55,354 nt of DNA. Source: a virus. The stretch lies in IMG/VR virus record IMGVR_UViG_3300032116_000254, positions 1 to 55,354 of that record. One strand, 5' to 3'. The position numbers were made by a program, and so were the translations under genes. Positions 16,301-26,208 of the stretch are shown piece after piece (position 1 is the first letter of the stretch; each line of letters begins with the position of its first letter). The notes beneath the pieces were generated by a model, which searched no databases, was not told the DNA's origin, and saw only the letters and a list, made by a program, of their open reading frames with translations.

Positions 16301-16904
16301 CAAGTTTGGAGACGCACACATAGCTTTCCAGGGAAGAATGGACGATACGACCTTAGGCATTTTGGAGCAGGCTGAAGCAGATGGGAAAATAGCTGCAGGA
16401 ACTCTTCAAAGAATTCAAAGTGGAGAAATGGGCAGAGAATCCTATGAAGCATACGAAGCCACTCTTGAAAGGGCCTATCAAGATTCTGGGTTTAGAAGAA
16501 GACTACAAAGGACCTTTGCCCGCAAGAACTTGGACAAAGGAATATTGGGGACTAGAGTCGGCCGATCATTAAGGGATGATGCGGTAAGGGAGACCTATAG
16601 AAAAGTTGCTCCTAAAGTAGGTATGGGATTAGCAGCTGTTGGATTGTTGAGCGCTGGTTACTATATAGCAAAGAAAAGAAAAGAGTCTGATCTTTATGGC
16701 GAAACCATGGAGGAGCAGCCTACAGAAAATAGCAGCAGAGGCAATGTTGCCTACTCAAATAATGAAACTATTTCAACAAATACGCCAAGAAGCACGAGAA
16801 GGGACCCTCTTGCAACAGCGGGCGTTGTAGGTAATCTTGATAGAAACAAGATAAACCACACAAGAATGGGTCCTCAAAAATACAACAATCTATACGGAGG
16901 TTGA
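13343..16904 (+). CDS. DnaQ-type exonuclease fused to large virion-like protein, needs +1 frameshift at CGG
   Basis: The two frames joined at CGG 13973 give about 1186 residues. Residues 1-210 are an unrecognised helical domain. Residues 230-480 are a DEDDh exonuclease: ExoI FDVETSGL (D235, E237), ExoII HNVQFD (N343, D347), ExoIII H473-x4-D478. The remaining 700 residues are helical and Gly/Ala/Ser-rich, ending in a hydrophobic segment (GMGLAAVGLLSAGYYIA), basic residues and a disordered tail, KYNNLYGG. DEDDh enzymes remove nucleotides from DNA or RNA 3' ends. Fusion to a long protein in the ejection-protein-like cluster suggests a virion-borne nuclease, which is inference. Unshifted translation ends before the first catalytic residue. 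Confidence 0.85.
13973..13975 (+). other. CGG +1 frameshift site 2 (exonuclease fusion)
   Basis: Context GGT CGG TGG. Skipping the C gives GGT (Gly): the joined sequence reads SRGPAG-G-GIFDFSRATAG. This is the only site of the seven where the fourth base is T rather than A. Confidence 0.88.
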
Positions 16905-16906
16905 TG

Positions 16907-17501
16907 ATGGCAATTTTAAACAGCATAGGAAGAGCAGTTGGAGCTGCCAGTAGATCAAAGGCTGTTATGGGGCTTGCCGTAGCCGGAGCCGTCACTAAAG
17001 GTCTTTCCGATACAGTTGGACAATCAGCAATTGACAACGCTATGGACATAGCTTTTGACAACCCAGAAGCAGATAGAGCAATTCTTGGCACTGACTTAAC
17101 ACCAAGTCTTTTAGTTTCTCAAGCAGGGCTTGGTCCAATTTCTGGCGCCGCAAGAGCAATGAACATGGATAAATACGGCGTCAACATGGGTATTGAAGGG
17201 CCTATGAAATTTGGCGGTGCCGTTGGCACGGTTGGCGGAGCAATGGCTGGAGCTTCATTTGGCGCAAGAAGAGGTGTCATTGGACGGAATAGCTGGTGGA
17301 GTCATTGGTGGATTGACAGGAATGATAGGTGGCGCGGGCGCAGGCGCAGGCGCATCCTTTGCAAATGCCGCAGCGTACACAAGAAGGAATGAACAGCTTC
17401 TTAGGCAATCTCCATTTTCTAACTCATCTTTGGCAACAGCACAATCCCTTAATGCAACCGGAGACATAGTTCTCGGTATGCACAACTCCAGGAGACCCTA
17501 G
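16907..17501 (+). CDS. Glycine-zipper membrane-active protein, needs +1 frameshift at CGG
   Basis: The start is MAILNSIGRAVGAASR, six bases after GGAGG; ATG 16904 is too close. The frames join at CGG 17285 to give about 197 residues. The protein is very Gly/Ala-rich: VMGLAVAGAVTKGLS near the N-terminus and a long GxxxG stretch across the shift (GGAMAGASFGARRGVIG-G-IAGGVIGGLTG). Such glycine-zipper helices insert into and permeabilise membranes in other families. Here they may form part of an ejection channel (inference). Unshifted reading changes the hydrophobic half into an Arg/Trp-rich stretch and stops at 17392. Confidence 0.8.
17285..17287 (+). other. CGG +1 frameshift site 3 (glycine-zipper protein)
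   Basis: Context GGA CGG AAT. Skipping the C gives GGA (Gly), preserving the glycine-zipper pattern GVIG-G-IAGGVIGG. Confidence 0.88.
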
Positions 17502-19072
17502 TGCCACTTAACCCTATGACAGGTCAGTTTGAATACGGTGGCGAGTCCTATGACGTGCCAACTGTTGGTGCTGGCGCAACTATGGCAGGAATGGGTGCAG
17601 TTGGTGCAGATATCCCAATAGCATTTAGAATGATGGAGAACATGCCAAGCTTTACAGCTACGGCTTTGTTTAACGCCAGAAGATTTTCTAACACAATGTT
17701 TCAAGGTGGATTCCTTGATGTTGCAAACGCTGACCCACAAGACCTTGGAAGAGTAGGAAAATTAAGACAAAAAAGAAGGGTTAATCAAGCAAGGAAGTAC
17801 GGTGCATTTGTTGGCGACACCGCACAAAGGCCAACTCAAGGAGCTTTTCTTTTTGGTCGAGCAAGAAACATTGACGCAGCAACAAAAACTGCAATAGTCC
17901 AACCAGCAAGAATAAACAGCTTTACCGCAAGACCAAGAATATTCAATAGATTTAGTTCTGTAACAAACTTGTCTGGAGTTGCAAACCAAGGTTTTTATAC
18001 ACCATTTCAAGGAGCAAGCTTCTTTAACTCAATGCTCGAAAGAGGTGGAAGAGGAGACAAAATTCTCGCAGCAAAGGGTATAACTAGAGCTGCAGATGAA
18101 CCATTGTTGACCGGCGGTATTCTTGGAAGAATGACGACCATGTCAAACACCTATGCTCTTGAACAAAAGCAAGCACGATTACTAGCCAAAGGCACTGCCA
18201 GAGCAAATGCAAAGGCTGCAAAAATTGGAAGAAAGCTTGGCGGTTTAGACGAAAACATAGTAAGAATGGGTAGACAAACTGGAGCAGTAACAAGAGTAGC
18301 TGGACAAATGGCAGATGAAGCTATGTCAACCATAGGGGTTTCTTCATCAAGAGCTGCAGGAATGAGAGCTTCTTTAATCGATGATGTAATGACAGGGGGT
18401 ATGGCAGATGTTAGATATGGCCGAAGCGTTGCAGGAAATAGATTAAAGTCTATATCTGATACTTCTAGAGGCGTTTTAAGTAGAGCTGCAACTGAATATA
18501 TGGGAACTATGTTGGATCCATCAAAGTTTGTGGGAACTAGAGCTTATAATGCTCTTAGTTCAAATATTGTCTCAGCTATGACTCCGCTTCAGGCCGATGG
18601 AACGATGAGTATAAGGACTGGACAACAATCAGCACAAAGGGCAGCAGCATTTTTAGCGGGAGAAACTGTTGATGATTTAGGTAAGTTTGGAGTTAGATCC
18701 ATGGGCAAACTTAGTACTCAAGCTTTTGCTTCTGGACAAAGAGCTGTTGGAATGAGATTGGCAGGAGCAACTGGAGCAAGGGCTCTGGGCCTCGCTATTC
18801 CTGGAATAAACGTAATAGCTACAGCTTCTTTGGTTTATGATTTAACAAAAATGGCAGGACAAGGTTTTATTGCCGCTGGTAATTTTGCAAAAGATGCTGT
18901 AAAATCAATGCAAGGATCTATTCGTAAACCGTTGTTTGGAATGGGTTTTAAAGATAATGAAGTAGCTGCAACATCTAGAGCAAGAGGTGTAATGGCTATT
19001 CAAAACTCTAGACTAAATGCTAGAAGTATGTTGGGCGCCGAAGCAGGAATGATGGCTGCACACTTTGGGTAA
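17501..19072 (+). CDS. Unknown 523-residue Ala/Gly/Arg-rich protein, GTG start
   Basis: The GTG start overlaps the stop of the previous gene (TAGTG), with AGGAG upstream. It begins MPLNPMTGQFEYGG and is basic, helical and rich in Ala, Gly, Arg and Met. A hydrophobic segment lies near residue 425 (ALGLAIPGINVIATASLVYDL). Composition and position match the two preceding proteins. It is a candidate internal virion or ejection protein, without a recognised domain. Confidence 0.7.
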   Translation: MPLNPMTGQFEYGGESYDVPTVGAGATMAGMGAVGADIPIAFRMMENMPSFTATALFNARRFSNTMFQGGFLDVANADPQDLGRVGKLRQKRRVNQARKYGAFVGDTAQRPTQGAFLFGRARNIDAATKTAIVQPARINSFTARPRIFNRFSSVTNLSGVANQGFYTPFQGASFFNSMLERGGRGDKILAAKGITRAADEPLLTGGILGRMTTMSNTYALEQKQARLLAKGTARANAKAAKIGRKLGGLDENIVRMGRQTGAVTRVAGQMADEAMSTIGVSSSRAAGMRASLIDDVMTGGMADVRYGRSVAGNRLKSISDTSRGVLSRAATEYMGTMLDPSKFVGTRAYNALSSNIVSAMTPLQADGTMSIRTGQQSAQRAAAFLAGETVDDLGKFGVRSMGKLSTQAFASGQRAVGMRLAGATGARALGLAIPGINVIATASLVYDLTKMAGQGFIAAGNFAKDAVKSMQGSIRKPLFGMGFKDNEVAATSRARGVMAIQNSRLNARSMLGAEAGMMAAHFG

Positions 19073-19077
19073 ATAAT

Positions 19078-20956
19078 ATGTCAAATGCATTAAAAAATAA
19101 AACTCTAGAATTTAGAAAGAAGCTTGAAAAGCTTCCAAAAGAAGATCTTCTTGAAATTATCAAGATGCAAGATGTCGACACCCTAAAAGAGATTAATAGA
19201 ATTGAATGGGTGTTTAGAAATAAGCTTCAGCATTTAACTTGGGCAGATGGCTCAACTATCACTGAGAGAGATATAACAAACAGAGAGCTTGCACTTCTTG
19301 TTGACGAGCCTTTTGAATTAGACTATGAGCTTCTCGACATGCGGAATAACCGCAGAGCAGCAAAGGCAACTGCACATAGCTAAAGATCCTTGCGTTTGGG
19401 CCAGAGAGTTTTTGGATGCGCGCACAAGAGTCTATCAAACTTTAATATTAAGAGATCCTTCTTTAAGAAAAGTTTTAAGAGCAGGCCGTCGTCTTGGCAA
19501 GACCTTTAGTATGGCAATCTATCTACTTCACTATAGTTACACCCATAAAGATGGTAGGTGTCTAGTTATTGCGCCAATGAAGTCTCACGTAGAACTTATC
19601 TATCAGGAGATCTTGCGCCTTGCTGCAAAAAACGAAATAGTAATGAACTCTATTTCAAGAAAAGTTACATCACCTCAGTTTATGATTCAGTTCACCAATG
19701 GGTCAACAATTAGATTCTTTACTTCCGGCATGAGGTCTGGTGGAAAGTCTGACGTAGCTAGAGGTCAAGAGGCCCACGTCATTGTTCTTGACGAGATGGA
19801 CTACATGCATGCAGATGACCTTGACGCACTTTATGCAATGCTTCAGAAGACTGCCGAAGATCAACCAGACAAAGTTCTCATTGGTGCCTCAACTCCAACA
19901 GGTAGAAGAGAAAGATTTTGGGAATGGTGCAGAAGCCCCAGGTTTAAAGAGTTTTGGTACCCATCATATGCAAACCCCTATTTCTCAAAAGAACAAGAAG
20001 AAGAGTTTAGGGAGCAGTATTCAGAAGTTGGATACAGACACGAAATTGAAGCTGACTGGGGTGAAGACGCAGAAGGCGTCTATCCCAGAAAGTATATTGA
20101 CAAAGCATTTATTGAACCAAGCTGGAATTATATACCGGAGCTAACTTCTGCTAGAAGCTTTTTAACAATGGGTGTTGACTGGGACAAATACGGTGCTGGT
20201 ACAAATATTGTTGTTCTAGAAGCCTGCTCAGACTCATATGAGGAGCAGAGGTTTAGAAACAAAGTAAGACTTGCATACAGGGAAGAAATCGAAAGATCTG
20301 AATATACTCTTACAAAAGCGGTCTCTAGAATTGTTGAGTTAAATGACATATTCCAGCCCAAACATATTTATGTTGACAGAGGTTATGGAGAAGTTCAGGT
20401 AGAACTGCTTCACAAGTATGGAGTTGAGAATCCGATCACTGGACTAAAGACAAAAGTAAAAGGCGTTAGCTTTAGCGAGACTATTGATATTAGAGATCCA
20501 TACACAAAACAGATTGTCAAAAAAGAAATCAAACCATACATGGTCGACAATCTTCGTCAATATCTTGAAAAAGAGGCGTTGGTTTTTCCGGCCAAAGACG
20601 ATGAGATGTTTATGCAATTAATATCTTATGTTGTCGTAAGAACAACTCAAACAGGAAGACCCGTTTTTGAAGCCGGCGGATCAGCAGTTGATCACGCACA
20701 CGATGCCCTAATTCTAGCCCTTCTTTCGATTACGGAAAACTACAGTGAACTACACAAAGCAAAGTTCACCTCAAAAACAGAAAGTTTTTCAAACACTTTC
20801 TTTATGCCGAACTCTTCAAGTGCAGACTCAGATTATCCAGATGAATCTTCTTCTGGTTTTGTCTCTGGAAGAGCGGGTTCTCTTGCAGGCAAATCATCTT
20901 TTGCAAAAGGGTATAGGTCTAGTGGTAAAAGTGGTCTTAAAAGGAAAGTGTTCTAA
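19078..20956 (+). CDS. Large terminase subunit, needs +1 frameshift at CGG
   Basis: The frames join at CGG 19342 for about 625 residues. The first 88 residues are a charged helical extension (MSNALKNKTLEFRKK...). The ATPase follows: adenine-motif region ARTRVYQTLILRDP, Walker A RAGRRLGKT (about 134-142), Walker B VIVLDEMDY (D238, E239), and coupling motif GASTPTGRR. The RNase-H-like nuclease begins TMGVDWDKYGAG and includes a late acidic HAHDALILALL. It packages DNA into proheads and cuts concatemers. The second frame has its own ATG at 19325 but no good ribosome site before it, so the shift probably supplies the whole enzyme; an internal start producing a shorter form cannot be excluded. Confidence 0.92.
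19342..19344 (+). other. CGG +1 frameshift site 4 (terminase)
   Basis: Context ATG CGG AAT. Skipping the C gives GGA: ELLDM-G-ITAEQQ. The P-site codon is ATG, whose tRNA could not re-pair with the +1 codon TGC, which argues against simple P-site slippage. Confidence 0.82.
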
Positions 20957-20964
20957 GGTAAATT

Positions 20965-22539
20965 ATGGCTAAGTATGGTTTTGGAGAAAGCTCAGCTCTT
21001 GAGGATGTCTTTGATGAAAATGTATCAAATGATGAAAGCGTATACACTACGCTTTCAGATAGACAAGAAGCTCTTAAAAATTCAAAGACAAAGACAAGGC
21101 ACAACTATTCAACTGATTTTTCTGAAGTAGCAATTGATCATGTTAGATCAAATGTCTTTTTTGCAGAAAAAATGATTCTTGGTTTAATAAGAGAAATAGA
21201 AGATAACATGTCCAAAGTAACGATTAATCCTTATGCCTGGATTGATCTTGAGAATGCGCACAACGCAGTGTGGAAAGATATAACAAAAGAAAACACTACA
21301 GCAAAAACAAAAGACAAACCAAACTTTATTATATTTCAAGAATATCTGTTTGCAGAAAAGCACCTCTGCCGAGCATGCAGAAACTTCATGAAAGAATACG
21401 AACTATCCGTAGTTCATACCACATTTGGTCACCTTCTTGAGGCAAGAAAAGCCCTTACCTTCTTGCTGAGAGAACTTGCAATATTAAAAAATATCGTCAC
21501 TTACTACATAGGGGAAGAGTACAGAGATGGCACAGAAGCGCAAATTGCAAAATACATTTCAGACTGGTCGAGCTCAGCAACGCACTATACGAAACTCATT
21601 GCCACCGAAATCACGTCAGCGCCAGCGTCAATCCCCCAATCCGAGTTGGATCAAATCTCAAAAAAACAAGCCGCTCAATTTCAAGCATTTTTTTCAGTCA
21701 AAGTAAACTCATATACAGCTGAAATAGACACGCTATTAAATCTGATTAAAAGAGATAGCGTAGAAACGTCTGAAACGTTTTATAACAAGTACCTTATGCC
21801 AGCATTGAGTATGAAATCAAAAATAGTTGACCCAATGCTGTTTGACGTGTCAACAACTAATATTAAAAACAATATACCCACTTTGATGAAGGAAGTTTTT
21901 GTTGCAACAAGTGCAATAACAGGAAATTTGGGCGCTGTAACAACAGACATGATTCAAAGAAATGTTCAAGTGTATAAAAGATTTGATGCGCTAATGCAAG
22001 CTATAAGATTAAAAAGAAGATACGTAAACTACATGGTGCAGTTAGAAGGTGTTGGGGCGATAAGAAAAGCAAATGTCTTAACACAAGAATCGCCAGACTC
22101 TGATACATATAGGTCTCTTTTTGAAAATACTTTAGTAGACACAAGTTCTAGGGCAAGCCTTAGGTCTTCCCATAATGATCTCGATGACATAGACGGAGAT
22201 GCACACCCTCAATATTTGAGGATCGACGGAGGCACCATTAAGGGAGATATATTTGTTGAAGAAGGCGTAAGAATAGCTGGAATCGACCTGGCAAATCACA
22301 CACATAATGGAAATGATGGAAGTAATTTTATCAGTTCTTCTTCAATTGATTACGAATCAGGAAGAGAACAATATTACGATACAACCAATGTAAGACCCTA
22401 TAGCAATCTTAATTTAGTATCCCTTACTTCTGTTGTTTTAACTGGTGGAGTTCCACAATATGAGGCTGTTTTTGAAATAGAAGTAGATGATGATAATATT
22501 GACTCATATGAATTTGAGATACTTTATAAAGAGATATAA
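20965..22539 (+). CDS. Fibre-like structural protein (524 residues)
   Basis: The first 380 residues are helical and not recognised. The C-terminal third carries the short pattern seen in phage fibre and baseplate proteins: HNDLDDIDGDAHPQYL, a Gly/Ile strand (TIKGDIFVEEGVRIAG), then HTHNGNDGS. This pattern connects helical and beta-helical parts in many fibre proteins. AAGG precedes the ATG. It overlaps nothing but sits two bases before the next gene, indicating one transcript with the following fibre genes. Confidence 0.7.
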   Translation: MAKYGFGESSALEDVFDENVSNDESVYTTLSDRQEALKNSKTKTRHNYSTDFSEVAIDHVRSNVFFAEKMILGLIREIEDNMSKVTINPYAWIDLENAHNAVWKDITKENTTAKTKDKPNFIIFQEYLFAEKHLCRACRNFMKEYELSVVHTTFGHLLEARKALTFLLRELAILKNIVTYYIGEEYRDGTEAQIAKYISDWSSSATHYTKLIATEITSAPASIPQSELDQISKKQAAQFQAFFSVKVNSYTAEIDTLLNLIKRDSVETSETFYNKYLMPALSMKSKIVDPMLFDVSTTNIKNNIPTLMKEVFVATSAITGNLGAVTTDMIQRNVQVYKRFDALMQAIRLKRRYVNYMVQLEGVGAIRKANVLTQESPDSDTYRSLFENTLVDTSSRASLRSSHNDLDDIDGDAHPQYLRIDGGTIKGDIFVEEGVRIAGIDLANHTHNGNDGSNFISSSSIDYESGREQYYDTTNVRPYSNLNLVSLTSVVLTGGVPQYEAVFEIEVDDDNIDSYEFEILYKEI

Positions 22540-22541
22540 TA

Positions 22542-23594
22542 ATGGCTTGGTTTACTTATTTTTCAAATGAAACTCCTGCGGTAGAAAAGATTCCTTCGGT
22601 AAGAAGAAGGATATCTTTCCCGAGTGTATCAGAAAACCTAAAAACAGGAGACTGGATAAGCGTTTCTTTATCAAGCATTAATATTGGAAGGATGCTATCG
22701 CTAGTTGACGGCGCAATAGTCTCTTCTCTGGACGCAGATTCTTATTTGGTTGTTTTTGAAGATGAAGATGGAATCACTGCAACAGAAAGTTTTATTGATG
22801 CCGACTCAAATTTATATTTTAAATCATTGTTTGATTTAGGTTTGGGCCAGGTTCTTCCTGGCGAATATTATATATACTATCACTCGGATAATATTCAGTA
22901 TATACAAAAAGTTGGCCAGAACTATGTGCAAACCACCATTGGAACAGGTTCAAACTTTATCGCTCAAGAAACCGGCACTGGACCAAAGGTTATTAATAAG
23001 TTTTCAAATGTAGTTTTACCTGGTAGCGAAAATGAAAGAGTAGCTACTATTAGCTATATTTCTTCTTCGGGAACTTGGGAAAACAATACCAGTAACGTTC
23101 CTGGAAATAAAGTTATCGGAAGATTTGATGGACCACTGCTCAGAGTCTATGGAACAAAACAGTCAAGCGGTGGAAAGGCTTCAATTAAAATTATTAAAAC
23201 ATCGATATCAAATACGGGCCAATCACTCGTTAAGCAAGATGCAATTGATTTTTATTCGTCTAATTTAATTGAGGATCAAATTATTTATGAAATTGATCTA
23301 GAGAATGTAGTTACCCTCTTCGCCGCAGAAGAACCTGTAGAAGATGAAAATGTTGACAATCAACAGTCTGGCTACAGTGAATCTGAAGAAGACAGTGCAA
23401 CTATAGACAGAAAGTCTGTTCTTTATACATCGTATATGTTTGAAATCGAAATACTTAATGAAAGCAACATATCAAGTTCTGGAAAAGATATTGTTGTAAC
23501 AAAATACGCTTTTGGAAAAAACTTTGGACTGTCAATAAATCCAGAAGAAATTTATGAAGATATAGCATTTTTAAGCACCGGAGTTATAAGATAA
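22542..23594 (+). CDS. Unknown beta-rich structural protein (350 residues)
   Basis: Begins MAWFTYFSNETPAVEKIP. Beta-rich and acidic, with a disordered acidic stretch near residues 268-285 (EEPVEDENVDNQQSG). The stop overlaps the next start. By position between fibre genes it is probably part of the tail or fibre apparatus; no domain is named. Confidence 0.65.
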   Translation: MAWFTYFSNETPAVEKIPSVRRRISFPSVSENLKTGDWISVSLSSINIGRMLSLVDGAIVSSLDADSYLVVFEDEDGITATESFIDADSNLYFKSLFDLGLGQVLPGEYYIYYHSDNIQYIQKVGQNYVQTTIGTGSNFIAQETGTGPKVINKFSNVVLPGSENERVATISYISSSGTWENNTSNVPGNKVIGRFDGPLLRVYGTKQSSGGKASIKIIKTSISNTGQSLVKQDAIDFYSSNLIEDQIIYEIDLENVVTLFAAEEPVEDENVDNQQSGYSESEEDSATIDRKSVLYTSYMFEIEILNESNISSSGKDIVVTKYAFGKNFGLSINPEEIYEDIAFLSTGVIR

Positions 23595-25759
23595 TGGCAA
23601 GGATAAGAAAGACAATATCTGGATTAAAACCAGACACAAACTATCTGTTTACCGTAAAGCCAAAAAACGCAGAAGTCGTTGCAAGTGATAATTTAACTGA
23701 AACAATCAGAGTAAAAGTTCCAGCCTCAGACTCAATTCCCTCTAACGTTACCGGTTTAGTCGTTGCCTCAAATTTTCAAACAGTAATACTTAAGTTTGAT
23801 CCAGTAAACGATATTGATATTCAATATTACGAATATCAAATATACGATGAGCCAACTGGCACCAACATGCCACTCAACAATATTCCTTCTCCATCAACTG
23901 GCGAGATTATTTCTGGAACTCATACAGCAAATGTTTTTACAGTATCTGTTAGCAACTCTACAACAGAAGAAAATAGACAGTATTGGGCTAGAGTAAGGGC
24001 AATAAATACTTCAGGCGCTCCAAGCGCTTCTTGGTCCAATCTCGTTGGTTCTGGAGATCTTGATCTTATAGAAGATCAATTTATTGCAAGCTTGACTGCA
24101 GGCAAAATTACATCTGGAGAAATTCAGTCTGCAACGATCAACATGTCTGGTGCAAACTCAATGATCAAGTCAACTATTTATGATTTTTCTGATGCAACTC
24201 CAGTTGGTTGGTTCATTAGAGGGGACGGACAATTTAGTTTAGGTGGATCATCTGGAATAACATATGATACAAATACTGGAGTAACGATAGGTTCAGGTGT
24301 AACAATCGTGCCAAACGTTGGCTTGGCAGCAAACGCAATCACAGTTGGTTCAGCACCTAGTATTTTGAGAATCTCTAATGACTTAGGTGGCGGTAAAGCA
24401 GGACTTGCGGTTGGTTCAGCTGGATACTGGCACACAGATGGAGATTTTCAGTTAGGCAGTTCACCAAACTATTTAAGCTGGGATCAAAGCGAATCAGCAA
24501 TTACGCTTGGCGGAAGCATAGATGCAATCTCTGGAAAAATTGGTGGATTCTCTATTGATCAACACAGCTTAACTTCTATAACGCCAACTGGAGCAGTTGG
24601 CGTTTCTTCTGGTGGAGTGATTGAAACTATTCCTGGTCTTGACGATGTTGCATTCTTTGCAGGAAAAGATGGAGTATCTAACACTCCTCCGTTTAGGGTC
24701 TACACTGACGGCAGAGTCATAATGGGAGGTGGAGGTGTTGAAGTTTTAACAAATGGAAACATGACAACCTCAGGAAGCCTTACGGTAGCTGGAAACATGA
24801 GCTCAACTGCAAACATAACAGCTAATGGAAATATTTACGCAAAACTTTTGCAATCACACACCACAGTTCCCCAACCTTCAGGGTCCTCTTGGAAATTGGA
24901 TGGAACAGGTTTTCAAGCTTGGTCAGGAACAACCGAAATAGTAAGCATAAGTACCAACACAAAAATAACTGGAAACCTTTATGTGAATAACGCAAGCGGA
25001 ACTGGGGCAATAAGGATAAACTCTGATGCAAGCACAAGCTCTTCTTTTAGCTTGGTTGCGTGCAATGCTGTAGGAGATTCAATTCTTGCAGTAAGAGGAG
25101 ACGGTGCCGTAAAAATAAATAATGCAACAGGATACACATCTGAAAAATTCTGGCATGCAGGAAATGATGGTTCTGGTTCTGGCCTAAATGCTGACCTATT
25201 AGACGGAGTTCAGGCCAGCTCTTTCCTTAGGTCAGACGCTACTGATAGTGCAAGCGGAAGCCTTACCTTTTCTGGCTCTACAACATTTAATGGCTTCTCA
25301 ATATTTAACGGTGGAGTGGATATTAATTCCAGCTTAACAACTAATGGATATTTTAGGTCCTCATCCGGCGGCAATATACTTTCTTATTCTACAAACGCCG
25401 CATGGTCTTCCTCTACCTTTGGCGGAACATTGGGCAAGTCAACTTCATCATCTAGAAGGTATAAAGAAAATATTGTAGAAACATTTTCTGAAAATCTTGA
25501 TCCGTCTAAAATACTTGACCTTTCTGTAGTTCAATTTAACTATAAACCAGGAATTATAGGAGCAGGAGACAGTATAGAAGGAAAAACTCTGATTGGTCTT
25601 TTGGCGGAAGATGTTCACGAGAAGTATCCAGTTGCGTGTTTGTACGATGAAGAAGGTAGGCCAGAAAACTTCTATGACAAAGTTTTAATTCCCGCAATGC
25701 TTAAGGTTATACAAGACCTTGCTACAAAGGTTGCGGAACTTGAATCTCGTCTGATATAA
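23594..25759 (+). CDS. Tail fibre with FN3 domain and S74 chaperone (721 residues)
   Basis: Residues 1-150 form a fibronectin-III-like domain (KPDTNYLFTVKPKN..., VTGLVVASNFQTVILKFDPV). The middle is repetitive beta sequence with Gly-rich turns, like a trimeric fibre shaft, including a DLLDGVQASSFLRSD motif typical of fibres. The C-terminus is a peptidase_S74 intramolecular chaperone: SSRRYKENI (conserved Ser and Lys of self-cleavage) through LIGLLAEDVHEKYP and a final coiled coil VIQDLATKVAELESRL. S74 domains assist trimer folding and then cut themselves off. Confidence 0.88.
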   Translation: MARIRKTISGLKPDTNYLFTVKPKNAEVVASDNLTETIRVKVPASDSIPSNVTGLVVASNFQTVILKFDPVNDIDIQYYEYQIYDEPTGTNMPLNNIPSPSTGEIISGTHTANVFTVSVSNSTTEENRQYWARVRAINTSGAPSASWSNLVGSGDLDLIEDQFIASLTAGKITSGEIQSATINMSGANSMIKSTIYDFSDATPVGWFIRGDGQFSLGGSSGITYDTNTGVTIGSGVTIVPNVGLAANAITVGSAPSILRISNDLGGGKAGLAVGSAGYWHTDGDFQLGSSPNYLSWDQSESAITLGGSIDAISGKIGGFSIDQHSLTSITPTGAVGVSSGGVIETIPGLDDVAFFAGKDGVSNTPPFRVYTDGRVIMGGGGVEVLTNGNMTTSGSLTVAGNMSSTANITANGNIYAKLLQSHTTVPQPSGSSWKLDGTGFQAWSGTTEIVSISTNTKITGNLYVNNASGTGAIRINSDASTSSSFSLVACNAVGDSILAVRGDGAVKINNATGYTSEKFWHAGNDGSGSGLNADLLDGVQASSFLRSDATDSASGSLTFSGSTTFNGFSIFNGGVDINSSLTTNGYFRSSSGGNILSYSTNAAWSSSTFGGTLGKSTSSSRRYKENIVETFSENLDPSKILDLSVVQFNYKPGIIGAGDSIEGKTLIGLLAEDVHEKYPVACLYDEEGRPENFYDKVLIPAMLKVIQDLATKVAELESRLI

Positions 25760-25792
25760 TACTGCATTAAATAAATTTAAACGGAGTTTTAA

Positions 25793-25963
25793 ATGCAGCC
25801 ACAAGAGCCTAATCTAGACGCTAATTTGATTATACAATCTTTTCAAGAAAAAATTAATCAACTTATGACAGAAATTATTGTCAAAGAAGCCACCATAAAG
25901 CAATTAACCATTCTTATTGAAGAAACAAAAAAAGCAAAAAACACTAAAAAAGAGGAGCAATAA
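25793..25963 (+). CDS. Unknown 56-residue helical protein
   Basis: It begins MQPQEPNLDANLIIQSFQEK after CGGAG and is almost entirely helical with coiled-coil spacing, ending in Lys/Thr/Glu. TAATG overlap with the next start indicates translational coupling. No family is recognised; small coiled-coil proteins beside the portal can be scaffold or regulatory factors. Confidence 0.65.
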   Translation: MQPQEPNLDANLIIQSFQEKINQLMTEIIVKEATIKQLTILIEETKKAKNTKKEEQ

Positions 25964-26142
25964 TGTCCGAGGAAACAGTTAATCTTTTGGATCAAAAAGA
26001 GTTTAATATTAATATTAAGATCACAAAGTCAAATATCTCTTATAAAAGCGACTTTTCTGAGCCTGAAACCGTTTTTTGGCTTGAATCAATCAAGTCAATT
26101 ATAATAAATAAGGCTTTTGAGCAGGTAAACGAAAACAGCTGA
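25963..26142 (+). CDS. Unknown 59-residue protein
   Basis: It starts MSEETVNLLDQKEFNIN, directly coupled to the preceding gene (TAATG). Alternating strand (FNINIKITKSNISYKS) and helix (VFWLESIKSIIINKAF). No motif is recognised. Confidence 0.65.
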   Translation: MSEETVNLLDQKEFNINIKITKSNISYKSDFSEPETVFWLESIKSIIINKAFEQVNENS

Positions 26143-26208
26143 TATTAGTTTTACTGTAATTGTTTGACTACTATAGAGATATATTTTGGACCCTAAAGCA
26201 GGAAAGTT

